A stretch of DNA of 64,000 bases from Streptomyces sp. MspMP-M5. GTDB lineage: Bacteria > Actinomycetota > Actinomycetes > Streptomycetales > Streptomycetaceae. Below are positions 1 through 7,873 of the stretch, piece by piece. The notes beneath the pieces are model-generated. The model had not been told where the DNA came from and made no database searches. It worked only from the letters and a program-made list of their open reading frames with translations. The position numbers were made by a program, and so were the translations under genes. The stretch is from NCBI RefSeq assembly GCF_000373585.1, contig NZ_KB891901.1:175-64174 (forward strand). The letters are read 5' to 3'. Numbering within the stretch: position 1 is the first letter of the stretch; each line of letters starts with the position of its first letter.

Positions 1-186
1 CCCGGCACCGCACCCGACAGCCCCGCGCAGCGGACCGGCAATGCCCCCGCGCAGCGGACCCGCCCCGCGCAGCGGACAACGCCCGCCGCCAGGCGCCACG
101 GCGGGGAACCCGACAACGTACGACGAGGCCCGCGCCGCCAGGCGCAAGAAGGCGAACCCCTACGGCGGGGAAGCCGACAACGTGGG
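1..186. repeat. dispersed intergenic repeat, copy A (expanded)
   Basis: This region upstream of the ThrE gene is one copy of a repeat seen again at 4422-4514. The block at 134-186 matches 4462-4514 at 51 of 53 positions, and 1-36 resembles 4422-4459. Between those blocks copy A has about 95 extra bases. They hold two more versions of a GCGCAGCGGAC element (ending near 58 and 75) and a degenerate second version of the CCGCCAGGCGC...CCGACAACGT unit at 86-118. No protein role is supported. CCGCC/GGCGG arms inside the unit could fold. Confidence 0.75.
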
Positions 187-276
187 GGGAGCCCCAAAGA
201 AGCGGGGCACGCACCCATACGGCATCGTGTGCATGACCGGTCGGCAGGAGGCGTAGGACAGGAGGAGTGGGGACAC

Positions 277-1956
277 GTGTCGTCGGATCCATCCCGCGGA
301 AGCGGAAACGGTCTCGCCGAGGAACGCAAACCGTCGGACGAGGCGCACAGCGCCTTCACGCCCCCGCTGGGCGTGCCCTTGCCCCCGCCTCCTGAGGAGG
401 AGCACCCCACCTCCGAGTTCGCGCTGCCGGACGGGCTGCAGGCGGAGGCGCCGGCGGAGCCCGAGGGGTCGGCGTTCGCCCCGCCGGGGGGCACCACCGG
501 GCAGACACCGCTGCCGGCGTTCACGCCGCCGCACGGCATACCCGTGCTCAGCCTGACCAAGGAAGCGCCGTGGCAGGACCGGATGCGCACCATGCTGCGG
601 ATGCCGATCCACGAGCGGCCGGTGCCCGAACGCGCGGAGCGCGCCGAGGAGGAGGGCGGCGGCCCCGCCGTGCCCCGCGTCCTGGACCTGACGCTGCGTA
701 TCGGCGAGATCCTGCTGGCCGGCGGTGAGGGCGCCGAGGACGTCGAGGCGGCGATGTTCGGCGTCGCGCACGCCTACGGGCTGGAGCGGGTCGAGCCGAC
801 CGTCACCTTCACCCTGCTGTCGATCTCGTACCAGCCGTCGCTGGTGGACGACCCGCTCACCGCCAGCCGGACGGTCCGGCGGCGCGGTGTGGACTACAAC
901 CGGCTGTCCGCGGTCTTCCGGCTGGTGGACGAGATCACGTCGGAGGGCATCAGTCTCGAGGAGGCGTACCGCGGGCTGGCGGAGATCCGCCGCAACCGGC
1001 ACCCGTACCCCAGCTGGGCGCTGACGGTGGCCTCCGGGCTGCTCTCCGGCGCGGCGAGCATGCTCGTCGGCGGCGGGACGCTGGTGTTCATCGCGGCGGC
1101 CCTCGGCTCGATGCTGGGCGACCGGATCGCCTGGCTGGCGTCGGCGCGCGGACTGCCGGAGTTCTACCAGTTCGTGGTCGCGGCGATGCCGCCCGCCGCG
1201 ATAGGAGTCGTCTTCGCCCTGGCGCACTCCAACGTGCAGTCCTCCGCGGTGATCACCGGTGGACTGTTCGCCCTGATCCCCGGGCGGGCACTGGTCGCCG
1301 CCGTGCAGGACGGGCTGACCGGCTACTACATCACCGCCTCCGCGCGGCTGCTGGAGGTCGGCTACCTCATCGTCGGCATCGTCGTCGGCGTGCTGTCCGT
1401 GCTCTACATCGGACTCCAGGCCGACCCCGGCCTCCAGCGGCTCAACCCGGAGCAGGCGCTGCGGCTCTACAACGAGCCGCTGGTGCAGACCGTGGCCTCG
1501 ATGCTGCTGGCGCTGGCGTTCTGCGTCCTGCTCCAACAGGAGCGCCACACCGTGGCGTTCGCGACCATAAACGGCGGCGTCGCATGGGTGGTGTACGGGG
1601 CGCTGACCGCCACCGCCCACTTCAACGCGGTGCCCTCCACGGCCATCGCCGCCGGCCTCGTCGGCCTCTTCGGCCAGCTGCTCTCCCGGTACCGCTACGC
1701 TTCCGCGCTGCCCTACGTGACGGCGGCCATCGGCCCGCTGCTCCCCGGTAGCGCGACCTACTTCGGGCTGCTCAACTTCGCCCAGGGGAACCTGCTGGAG
1801 GGCTTCTCGTCGCTGATCAAGGCCGCCTCGCTGGCGCTGGCGATCGCCGTCGGGGTCAACCTCGGAGGCGAGGTGGCGCGGCTGTTCCTGCGGGCGCCCG
1901 GGCTCACCGAGGCCGGTGCCGGGCGCCGCGCGGCCAAGCGGACCCGCGGCTTCTGA
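277..1956 (+). CDS. ThrE-family threonine/serine exporter
   Basis: Predicted integral membrane exporter of the ThrE family (559 aa), which moves threonine and serine out of the cell. The first 130 or so residues are Pro/Glu-rich and probably disordered. A conserved cytosolic ThrE segment follows (about residues 150-240, including an AGGEGAEDVE stretch), then roughly ten hydrophobic segments in two blocks. GTG 277 is chosen because GGAGGAG lies at 261-267 with about nine bases of spacing; an in-frame ATG at 229 has no such site. The gene stands alone, preceded by a dispersed repeat and followed by a bidirectional terminator. The substrate is inferred from the family only. Confidence 0.85.
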   Translation: MSSDPSRGSGNGLAEERKPSDEAHSAFTPPLGVPLPPPPEEEHPTSEFALPDGLQAEAPAEPEGSAFAPPGGTTGQTPLPAFTPPHGIPVLSLTKEAPWQDRMRTMLRMPIHERPVPERAERAEEEGGGPAVPRVLDLTLRIGEILLAGGEGAEDVEAAMFGVAHAYGLERVEPTVTFTLLSISYQPSLVDDPLTASRTVRRRGVDYNRLSAVFRLVDEITSEGISLEEAYRGLAEIRRNRHPYPSWALTVASGLLSGAASMLVGGGTLVFIAAALGSMLGDRIAWLASARGLPEFYQFVVAAMPPAAIGVVFALAHSNVQSSAVITGGLFALIPGRALVAAVQDGLTGYYITASARLLEVGYLIVGIVVGVLSVLYIGLQADPGLQRLNPEQALRLYNEPLVQTVASMLLALAFCVLLQQERHTVAFATINGGVAWVVYGALTATAHFNAVPSTAIAAGLVGLFGQLLSRYRYASALPYVTAAIGPLLPGSATYFGLLNFAQGNLLEGFSSLIKAASLALAIAVGVNLGGEVARLFLRAPGLTEAGAGRRAAKRTRGF

Positions 1957-1988
1957 GGACCCCGGGCACCGCACCCGCGACACGGACG

Positions 1989-2018
1989 ACGGGCGGCCCC
2001 CAGATGGGTGCCGCCCGT
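1989..2018. terminator. bidirectional terminator hairpin between thrE-like gene and ppa
   Basis: ACGGGCGGC (1989-1997) pairs with GCCGCCCGT (2010-2018), with an inner CCC/GGG. It sits between convergent genes ending at 1956 (+) and 2103 (-). Confidence 0.7.
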
Positions 2019-2102
2019 TCGCGTACGAAAATCAGAGCGCGCCGGCGGGCGTGCGGAGCCCCGGAGAACCCCGTCGCCGCCGGACCCGCTCCGTCGGTCG
2101 GG

Positions 2103-2594
2103 TCAGTGCCCGCCCTGCGCCTCGTAGCGCTTGTAGGAGCGCTCGATCTCGGCCTCGGCGTCGGCGCGGCCGACCCAGTCGGCGCCCTCGACGGACTTGC
2201 CCGGCTCCAGGTCCTTGTAGACCTCGAAGAAGTGCTGGATCTCCAGGCGGTCGAACTCCGAGACGTGGTGGATGTCGCGGAGGTGCTCCACGCGCGGGTC
2301 GGAGGCCGGGACGCACAGCAGCTTGTCGTCGCCGCCGGCCTCGTCGGTCATCCGGAACATGCCGATGGCGCGGCACGTGATCAGGCAGCCGGGGAAGGTC
2401 GGCTCGTCCAGGATGACCAGCGCGTCCAGCGGGTCGCCGTCCTCGCCGAGGGTGTTCTCGACGAAGCCGTAGTCGGCCGGGTAGCTGGTCGAGGTGAAGA
2501 GTCGACGGTCCAGGCGGATCCGACCGGTCTCGTGGTCCACCTCGTACTTGTTCCGCGAACCCTTCGGGATCTCGATGGTGACGTCGAACTCCAC
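2103..2594 (-). CDS. ppa: inorganic pyrophosphatase (family I)
   Basis: Soluble Mg-dependent pyrophosphatase that hydrolyses PPi to two phosphates and pulls biosynthetic reactions forward. The family signature DGDPLDAL is present, and the protein begins VEFDVTIEIPKGSRNKYEVD, typical of actinobacterial Ppa. The GTG at 2594 gives 163 aa, the usual length, and has GGAGGAG six bases upstream; longer in-frame starts to 2618 would put that site inside the gene. It is divergent from the D,D-carboxypeptidase gene, with 86 bp between the starts. Confidence 0.96.
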   Translation of the reverse strand: MEFDVTIEIPKGSRNKYEVDHETGRIRLDRRLFTSTSYPADYGFVENTLGEDGDPLDALVILDEPTFPGCLITCRAIGMFRMTDEAGGDDKLLCVPASDPRVEHLRDIHHVSEFDRLEIQHFFEVYKDLEPGKSVEGADWVGRADAEAEIERSYKRYEAQGGH

Positions 2595-2680
2595 GGGTGG
2601 CTCCTCCATGATCAACACATACGTCTGGTGATTAAGTGTCCCCCACGCAGGTGTGTGGTGGCGAAAGGGGCTGGTCCGAG

Positions 2681-4297
2681 GTGCCCGAGACCCGAATGTG
2701 GCAGGTCAGATGGCAGTCGGCGCAGCGTTCCGCGCGGGTGGCGGCACGCCGGGCCGGGCGTTCCGCACGCACCGCGGCACGGGCCGCACGGCGCGCTGCG
2801 CATTCGGCATCGGGTGCCGCACAGCAGACGTGGCAGGCCGCACCGCGGCAGACGCGGCAGACCTGGCAGCTGACGGCGGTGTCCGCTGCCACCGGTCTGG
2901 CGGTCGCGGTCGCCGCGGTGACGGCGGCCGGGCCGTGGGACTCCGGTCAGCGTACGGCCGAGCGGGCGGCGGCGGTCCCCGCTCCGGCGACAGGTGGCGA
3001 GCATCACGATGACGGCCGGGAGCCCGGCCCGGCGCCCAGCGCACCGGCCGTGCTGACCGCGCTCGGCGGGCCCGTACGGGGCGCGGTGGGCCGCGGCGGG
3101 GCCGCCCCCGCGCCCACCGACGCCGGACTGGCCGACGCGCTCGCCCCGCTCCTGGCGGACCCGGCGCTGGGCCCGCTGCGGACCGCGTCCGTCGTGGACG
3201 TCGCGGCCGGCCGGCAGGTCTTCGGCGAGCAGCCCGACCAGGTGGCCACCCCCGCCTCCACCGTCAAGCTGGCCACCGCCGTGGCCGCGCTCTCCCGGCT
3301 CGGCGCCGACCACCGCATCGACACCCGGGTGGTGCTGGCCGGCAAGGACCGGATCGTCCTGGTCGGCGGCGGCGACCCGACCCTGACCGCCCACCCGGCC
3401 GCCCCGGGGCCCGGCGAACAGCCGGCCAGTCTGCGCGCCCTCGCCGACGCCACCGCCCGCGCCCTCCACCAGCGCAAGCTCACCACCGTGAGCCTCGGTT
3501 ACGACGCCTCCGCCTTCACCGGCCCCGCCGAGCACCCCATCGGCCCCAACGAGAACATCGCCCCGGTCAGCGCCCTGATGACCGACGAGGGCCGCCTCGA
3601 CGACAGCGACCACGGCACCGCACCGCGCTCCACCGACCCCGCGGGCGACACCGCCCGCACCTTCGCGGGTCTCCTCAAGGAACGCGACATCACCGTCACC
3701 GGCGACCCCGACGAGGCCCGCGCCCCCGCCGCCCCGGAGCGGATCGCCGTCGTCCACTCCCTGCCGCTCTCCGCCCTCGTCGAGCGGATGCTGACCTACA
3801 GCGACAACGACATCGCCGAGGCACTGGCTCGCCAGACCGCCCTCGCCGCCCATCAGCCCGCCGGCTTCGAGGGCGCCGCCAAGGCCGTGCGGGACGCGCT
3901 GGCCGCCCAGCACCTCCCGCTGGCCGGTGCCGTCTTCGAGGACGGCAGCGGTCTGGACCGGGACGACAAGGTCTCCGCGAACCTCCTCTCCCACCTCCTG
4001 CTGGCCGCCGCCGCACCCGGAAATCCGGAACTCCGCCCGGTCGTCACCGGGCTCCCGGTCGCCGCCTTCACCGGCACCCTCAGCGGCCGCTACGTCGGCG
4101 ACACCGCCGGCGCCGGCACCGTACGCGCCAAGACCGGCACCCTCACCGGCATCAACACCCTCGCCGGCACCGTCGTCGACGCCGACGGCCGCCTCCTGGC
4201 CTTCGCCTTCATGACCACCGGCACCACCGACCCCCAAGCCGCCCAGAAGGCCCTGGACCGCATGGCCTCCACAGTCGCCAACTGCGGCTGCCGCTAA
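2681..4297 (+). CDS. D-alanyl-D-alanine carboxypeptidase/endopeptidase, PBP4 type
   Basis: Penicillin-binding serine peptidase of the DacB/PBP4 (S13) class that trims peptidoglycan stem peptides outside the membrane. The three active-site motifs are visible: STVK near residue 193, SDN in TYSDNDIAE, and KTG in AKTGTLTG. GTG 2681 is preferred because the family commonly starts VPE..TWQ; an upstream in-frame GTG at 2636 is possible. Between that start and the single signal-anchor helix (about residues 68-85) lies an Arg/Ala-rich stretch of about 55 residues with repeated WQ motifs, so the predicted cytoplasmic tail is unusually long and basic. Length 538 aa. Confidence 0.92.
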   Translation: MPETRMWQVRWQSAQRSARVAARRAGRSARTAARAARRAAHSASGAAQQTWQAAPRQTRQTWQLTAVSAATGLAVAVAAVTAAGPWDSGQRTAERAAAVPAPATGGEHHDDGREPGPAPSAPAVLTALGGPVRGAVGRGGAAPAPTDAGLADALAPLLADPALGPLRTASVVDVAAGRQVFGEQPDQVATPASTVKLATAVAALSRLGADHRIDTRVVLAGKDRIVLVGGGDPTLTAHPAAPGPGEQPASLRALADATARALHQRKLTTVSLGYDASAFTGPAEHPIGPNENIAPVSALMTDEGRLDDSDHGTAPRSTDPAGDTARTFAGLLKERDITVTGDPDEARAPAAPERIAVVHSLPLSALVERMLTYSDNDIAEALARQTALAAHQPAGFEGAAKAVRDALAAQHLPLAGAVFEDGSGLDRDDKVSANLLSHLLLAAAAPGNPELRPVVTGLPVAAFTGTLSGRYVGDTAGAGTVRAKTGTLTGINTLAGTVVDADGRLLAFAFMTTGTTDPQAAQKALDRMASTVANCGCR

Positions 4298-4421
4298 CCC
4301 AACCACTCACACCAGCCCCCACCTACCGGATCTCCACCCACCCACGGGAGGTGACGGGTCGGAGGGGCAGGGGGTGTCCGGACGTAAAGCGAAGCAGTCC
4401 GGACACCCCCTGCCCCGGAGG

Positions 4422-4514
4422 CCCGGCACCGCGGCCGATAAGCCCCGCGCAGCGGCCCGGCGCCGCCAGGCGCAAAAAGGCGAACCCCTACGGCGGGAAA
4501 GCCGACAACGTGGG
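4422..4514. repeat. dispersed intergenic repeat, copy B (compact)
   Basis: Shorter copy of the repeat at 1-186. It lies just upstream of the metalloprotease gene, in the 283-bp gap 4298-4580. The core 4462-4514 differs from 134-186 at two positions. Apart from this repeat and GC-rich flanks, the gap shows nothing recognisable. Confidence 0.75.
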
Positions 4515-4580
4515 AAGCCAGCCGAGCGCAGCGCCCCCTTCGGCTACCCCATAGCGGAGCGACCCCCGTACCGTGAACCC

Positions 4581-5726
4581 ATGACGAGCATCGGTGGTGT
4601 CGAGATGGTCGACTGGAAGCTCGCGGTCGCGACCGCGACCCGGTTCGTACGGCCCGGTCCGGAGGTGAGCCGGGACGAGGCGCGGGCGATCGTCGCCGAG
4701 CTGCGCCGGCACGCCAAGTCCTCAGAGGAGCACGTCCGGGCGTTCACCCGGATGGCGCCGCCCGGCGTGACGGGCGAGGCAGCGCCGCACGACACGCCGG
4801 TCCTGGTGGTGGACCGGCCCGGCTGGATCCGGGCCAACGTCGCCGGGTTCCGGGCGGTGCTGAAGCCGCTGCTCGCCAAGATGGAGGACCGGCGGTCGGC
4901 GACGCCCGGCGGCGCGGTGCTGGGCGCGGTCGGCGGCAAGGTGACCGGCGTGGAGCTGGGCATGCTGCTGTCGTTCCTGGCCTCGCGGGTGCTGGGCCAG
5001 TACGAGACGTTCGCCCCGGCCTCGCGCGACCTGCCGGCCGGGTCGCAGGGCGGCCGCCTGCTGCTGGTGGCGCCGAACATCGTCCACGTGGAGCGCGAAC
5101 TCGACGTGGCGCCGCACGACTTCCGGCTGTGGGTGTGCCTGCACGAGGAGACCCACCGGACCCAGTTCAGCGCCGTGCCCTGGCTGCGGGACCACATCAA
5201 GGGGGAGGTCCAGTCCTTCCTCGCGGAGACCGACATCGACCCGGGGACGCTGCTGGAGCGGCTGCGGGAGGCCGCCCAGTCGCTGGCCGGCGCCAAGCCG
5301 GAGGGCGAGGAGGGCGAGGAGAGCCGGTCGCTGGTGGACCTGGTGCAGACGCCGGTGCAGCGGGAGATCCTCGGCCGGCTGACCGCGGTGATGTCGCTGC
5401 TGGAGGGGCATGCCGACTTCGTCATGGACGGAGTGGGACCCGAGGTCGTGCCCTCGGTGGCGGAGATCCGGGAGAAGTTCCAGAAGCGGCGGGCCAGCGG
5501 CGCGGGCCGGCTGGACCAGGCGCTGCGGAAGCTGCTGGGGCTGGACGCCAAGCTGCGGCAGTACCGTGACGGTGAGCGGTTCGTGCGGTCCGTCGTCGAG
5601 GAGGTCGGCATGGACGGTTTCAACCGCGTCTGGACGTCGCCGAACACGCTCCCGACCAAGCAGGAGATCGCCAAACCGGCGGACTGGGTCGCGCGGGTGC
5701 ACCGGAAGGCCGACGGGGCACCGTAA
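4581..5726 (+). CDS. zinc-dependent metalloprotease, DUF2342 family
   Basis: Predicted zincin-like protein of the actinobacterial DUF2342 family, sometimes labelled F420-biosynthesis-associated. The zinc motif HEETH is near residue 188, and a conserved EGHADFVMD segment lies near residue 275, likely supplying further active-site residues. There is no signal peptide, so a cytoplasmic role is expected. Substrate and true function are unknown. ATG 4581 is chosen because it begins the conserved domain (MTSIGGVEMVDWKLA); the frame is open upstream only because the dispersed repeat is open there. Length 381 aa. It precedes tilS by 195 bp. Confidence 0.85.
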   Translation: MTSIGGVEMVDWKLAVATATRFVRPGPEVSRDEARAIVAELRRHAKSSEEHVRAFTRMAPPGVTGEAAPHDTPVLVVDRPGWIRANVAGFRAVLKPLLAKMEDRRSATPGGAVLGAVGGKVTGVELGMLLSFLASRVLGQYETFAPASRDLPAGSQGGRLLLVAPNIVHVERELDVAPHDFRLWVCLHEETHRTQFSAVPWLRDHIKGEVQSFLAETDIDPGTLLERLREAAQSLAGAKPEGEEGEESRSLVDLVQTPVQREILGRLTAVMSLLEGHADFVMDGVGPEVVPSVAEIREKFQKRRASGAGRLDQALRKLLGLDAKLRQYRDGERFVRSVVEEVGMDGFNRVWTSPNTLPTKQEIAKPADWVARVHRKADGAP

Positions 5727-5921
5727 GCACAAGACGCGAGCCGGGCACGTCACGCGGCAGAAGAGCGCCCCTTCAATCACCCGTCTGAGGGACCGTGACC
5801 GGTGGATAGGCGTGCAATGCTCGGGGAACTGCTCGCCTCTGTCACCATCTAGGCACTCTGTGTGACGAAGTGCCGACCTCGGCCCGAGGCTCGTCCCCCA
5901 GCTGAACGATTGGAAACGGAC

Positions 5922-6929
5922 ATGGGTCCCCATCCAGCGGTCGCCGCGATACGCCTGGCGGTCCGCCGCGTACTCCACGACGTGCTCACCCACCACAGCG
6001 CGCAGGACCGGCCCGAGCCACCCCTCGTGCTCGTCGCCTGCTCCGGCGGCGCCGACTCGATGGCGCTCGCCTCCGCCCTCGCCTTCGAAGCCCCCAAACT
6101 GGGCGTCCGTGCCGGGGGCGTGACCATCGACCACGGCCTCCAGGAGGGCTCCGACCTGCGCGCCGCCGAGGTGGCCCTGCGGCTGCGGGCCCTCAAGCTC
6201 GACCCCGTCGAGATCGTCGGCGTCGAGGTGGGCCGGACCGGCGGCCCCGAGGCGGCCGCACGGGACGCCCGCTACGCCGCTCTGGACGCCACCGCCGACC
6301 GCCACGGCGCCAGCGCGGTCCTCCTCGGCCACACCCGCGACGACCAGGCGGAGACCGTCCTCCTGGGGCTGGCCCGCGGCTCCGGGATCCGCTCGCTCTC
6401 CGGCATGGCCGCCGCCACCGGGACCAACGGCCGCTACCGCCGCCCCTTCCTGGACCTGGACCGGCAGACCGCCCGTACGGCATGCCTCATCCAGGCGCTG
6501 CCCGTCTGGGACGATCCGCACAACACCGATCCCGCCTACACCCGTTCACGACTGCGGCACGAGGGGCTGCCGGCCCTGGAGAAGTGCCTGGGCAAGGGCG
6601 TCGTCGAGGCCCTGGCCCGGACCGCCCAGCTCTCCCGCGACGACGCCGACGCACTGGACGCCTGGGCCGCCGACGCCGAGACGGCGATCGTCGACGAGGC
6701 CGGCACGCTGGACGTCGCCGGGCTCTTCGCGCTGCCGCCCGCGGTGCGCCGCCGGGTGCTGCGCCGGGCCGTCATCGCGGCCGGTTCGCCGGCCGGTTCG
6801 CTCTTCGCCCGCCACATCGAGGAAGTGGACCGGCTGATCACGGCCTGGAGGGGGCAGGGGGCCATCAACCTCCCCGGGCGCGTGGGTGTGCGACGGCAGG
6901 GTGGCAGACTGGTCATTCGGCAGGGCTGA
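5922..6929 (+). CDS. tilS: tRNA(Ile)-lysidine synthase
   Basis: ATP-dependent enzyme that attaches lysine to C34 of the CAU-anticodon tRNA-Ile so it reads AUA. The PP-loop motif SGGADS is at residues 41-46, followed by a GHTRDDQAETVLLGLARGSG segment typical of TilS. ATG 5922 gives 335 aa beginning MGPHPAVAAIRLAVRRV, the usual streptomycete start, with GGAAACGG just upstream. It is followed after 91 bp by hpt and then ftsH, the widely conserved tilS-hpt-ftsH order. It lacks the long C-terminal extension of E. coli TilS, as expected for actinobacteria. Confidence 0.95.
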   Translation: MGPHPAVAAIRLAVRRVLHDVLTHHSAQDRPEPPLVLVACSGGADSMALASALAFEAPKLGVRAGGVTIDHGLQEGSDLRAAEVALRLRALKLDPVEIVGVEVGRTGGPEAAARDARYAALDATADRHGASAVLLGHTRDDQAETVLLGLARGSGIRSLSGMAAATGTNGRYRRPFLDLDRQTARTACLIQALPVWDDPHNTDPAYTRSRLRHEGLPALEKCLGKGVVEALARTAQLSRDDADALDAWAADAETAIVDEAGTLDVAGLFALPPAVRRRVLRRAVIAAGSPAGSLFARHIEEVDRLITAWRGQGAINLPGRVGVRRQGGRLVIRQG

Positions 6930-7020
6930 GCCGCAGGAGATCACGCCCTGTCTCGTGATCTCACGGCCGGTTCCCGCTTCGTGAGCTCCACGACCGATCT
7001 GCACACCGAACCGAACGAGA

Positions 7021-7584
7021 GTGGCACGGGTGGACGACAAGGACATGGGCGCCGACCTTCAGTCGGTGCTCATCACGAAGGAAGAGATCGACGCCAAGCT
7101 GGCCGAGCTGGCTGCGAAGATCGACGCGGAGTACGCGGGCAAGGACCTGCTCATCGTCGGTGTCCTCAAGGGCGCGGTGATGGTGATGGCGGACCTGGCG
7201 CGTGCCCTGTCCACTCCCGTCACGATGGACTGGATGGCCGTGTCCTCCTACGGCGCGGGCACCCAGTCCTCCGGTGTGGTCCGCATCCTCAAGGACCTGG
7301 ACACCGACATCAAGGGCAAGCACGTCCTGATCGTCGAGGACATCATCGACTCGGGTCTGACGCTGTCGTGGCTGCTGTCGAACCTCGGTTCGCGCGAGCC
7401 CGCCTCGCTGGAGGTGTGCACGCTGCTGCGCAAGCCGGACGCGGCCAAGGTCGCCATCGACGTGAAGTGGATCGGCTTCGACATTCCCAACGAGTTCGTC
7501 GTGGGTTATGGCCTGGACTTTGCGGAGAAGTACCGCAATCTGCCGTTCGTCGGTACCCTCTCGCCCCACGTCTACGGCGGCTGA
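7021..7584 (+). CDS. hpt: hypoxanthine phosphoribosyltransferase
   Basis: Purine-salvage enzyme converting hypoxanthine (and often guanine) plus PRPP to the nucleotide monophosphate. The PRPP-binding signature is seen as VLIVEDIIDSGLTLSWL, and the FDIPNEFVVGYGLDFAEKYRNLP tail region is typical. It starts at GTG 7021 (187 aa); GTG 7030 or ATG 7045 are alternatives because the ribosome-binding site is weak. In other bacteria Hpt and FtsH genes are linked, as here. Confidence 0.95.
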   Translation: MARVDDKDMGADLQSVLITKEEIDAKLAELAAKIDAEYAGKDLLIVGVLKGAVMVMADLARALSTPVTMDWMAVSSYGAGTQSSGVVRILKDLDTDIKGKHVLIVEDIIDSGLTLSWLLSNLGSREPASLEVCTLLRKPDAAKVAIDVKWIGFDIPNEFVVGYGLDFAEKYRNLPFVGTLSPHVYGG

Positions 7585-7650
7585 GAGCCCACCCCGCGCT
7601 CGTCCGGCCGCGGCCGGGCGAGTACGGCAGACTCGACGGCCCGTGTCGCA

Positions 7651-7677
7651 GGCGGGAACCCTACGGGGTTTCCCGCC
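7651..7677 (+). terminator. hairpin downstream of hpt
   Basis: GGCGGGAA (7651-7658) pairs with TTCCCGCC (7670-7677), with additional CCC/GGG pairing inside. There is no T-run. It probably ends or attenuates the tilS-hpt transcript. The rest of the 289-bp gap to ftsH shows a TACCGT box at 7753-7758 as a possible -10 and nothing else clear. Confidence 0.55.
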
Positions 7678-7873
7678 GTTGGAGCAGGGAGAAGGGGAAT
7701 CCCGGGCTTCATTGTTCCCCGCCGGCACGGGCGCCGGGTGACAATGCTGGGGTACCGTCCGAAGGCAGTCAGTTTTCGGGCCAGTAATACACACCGTACG
7801 CACGACCAGCCCTCCCGGGGGCGTTGTGCCTCACTGTGGCAGGAGGGACGGGGCCTTAGGCGGCTCCGTGTGG

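Noticed and set aside
160..1983. Very long open frame antisense to the ThrE-type gene, with many similar antisense frames elsewhere.
   Set aside because: Products are Arg/Gly/Pro/Gln-rich shadows of high-GC coding DNA, with no family motifs or ribosome-binding sites.
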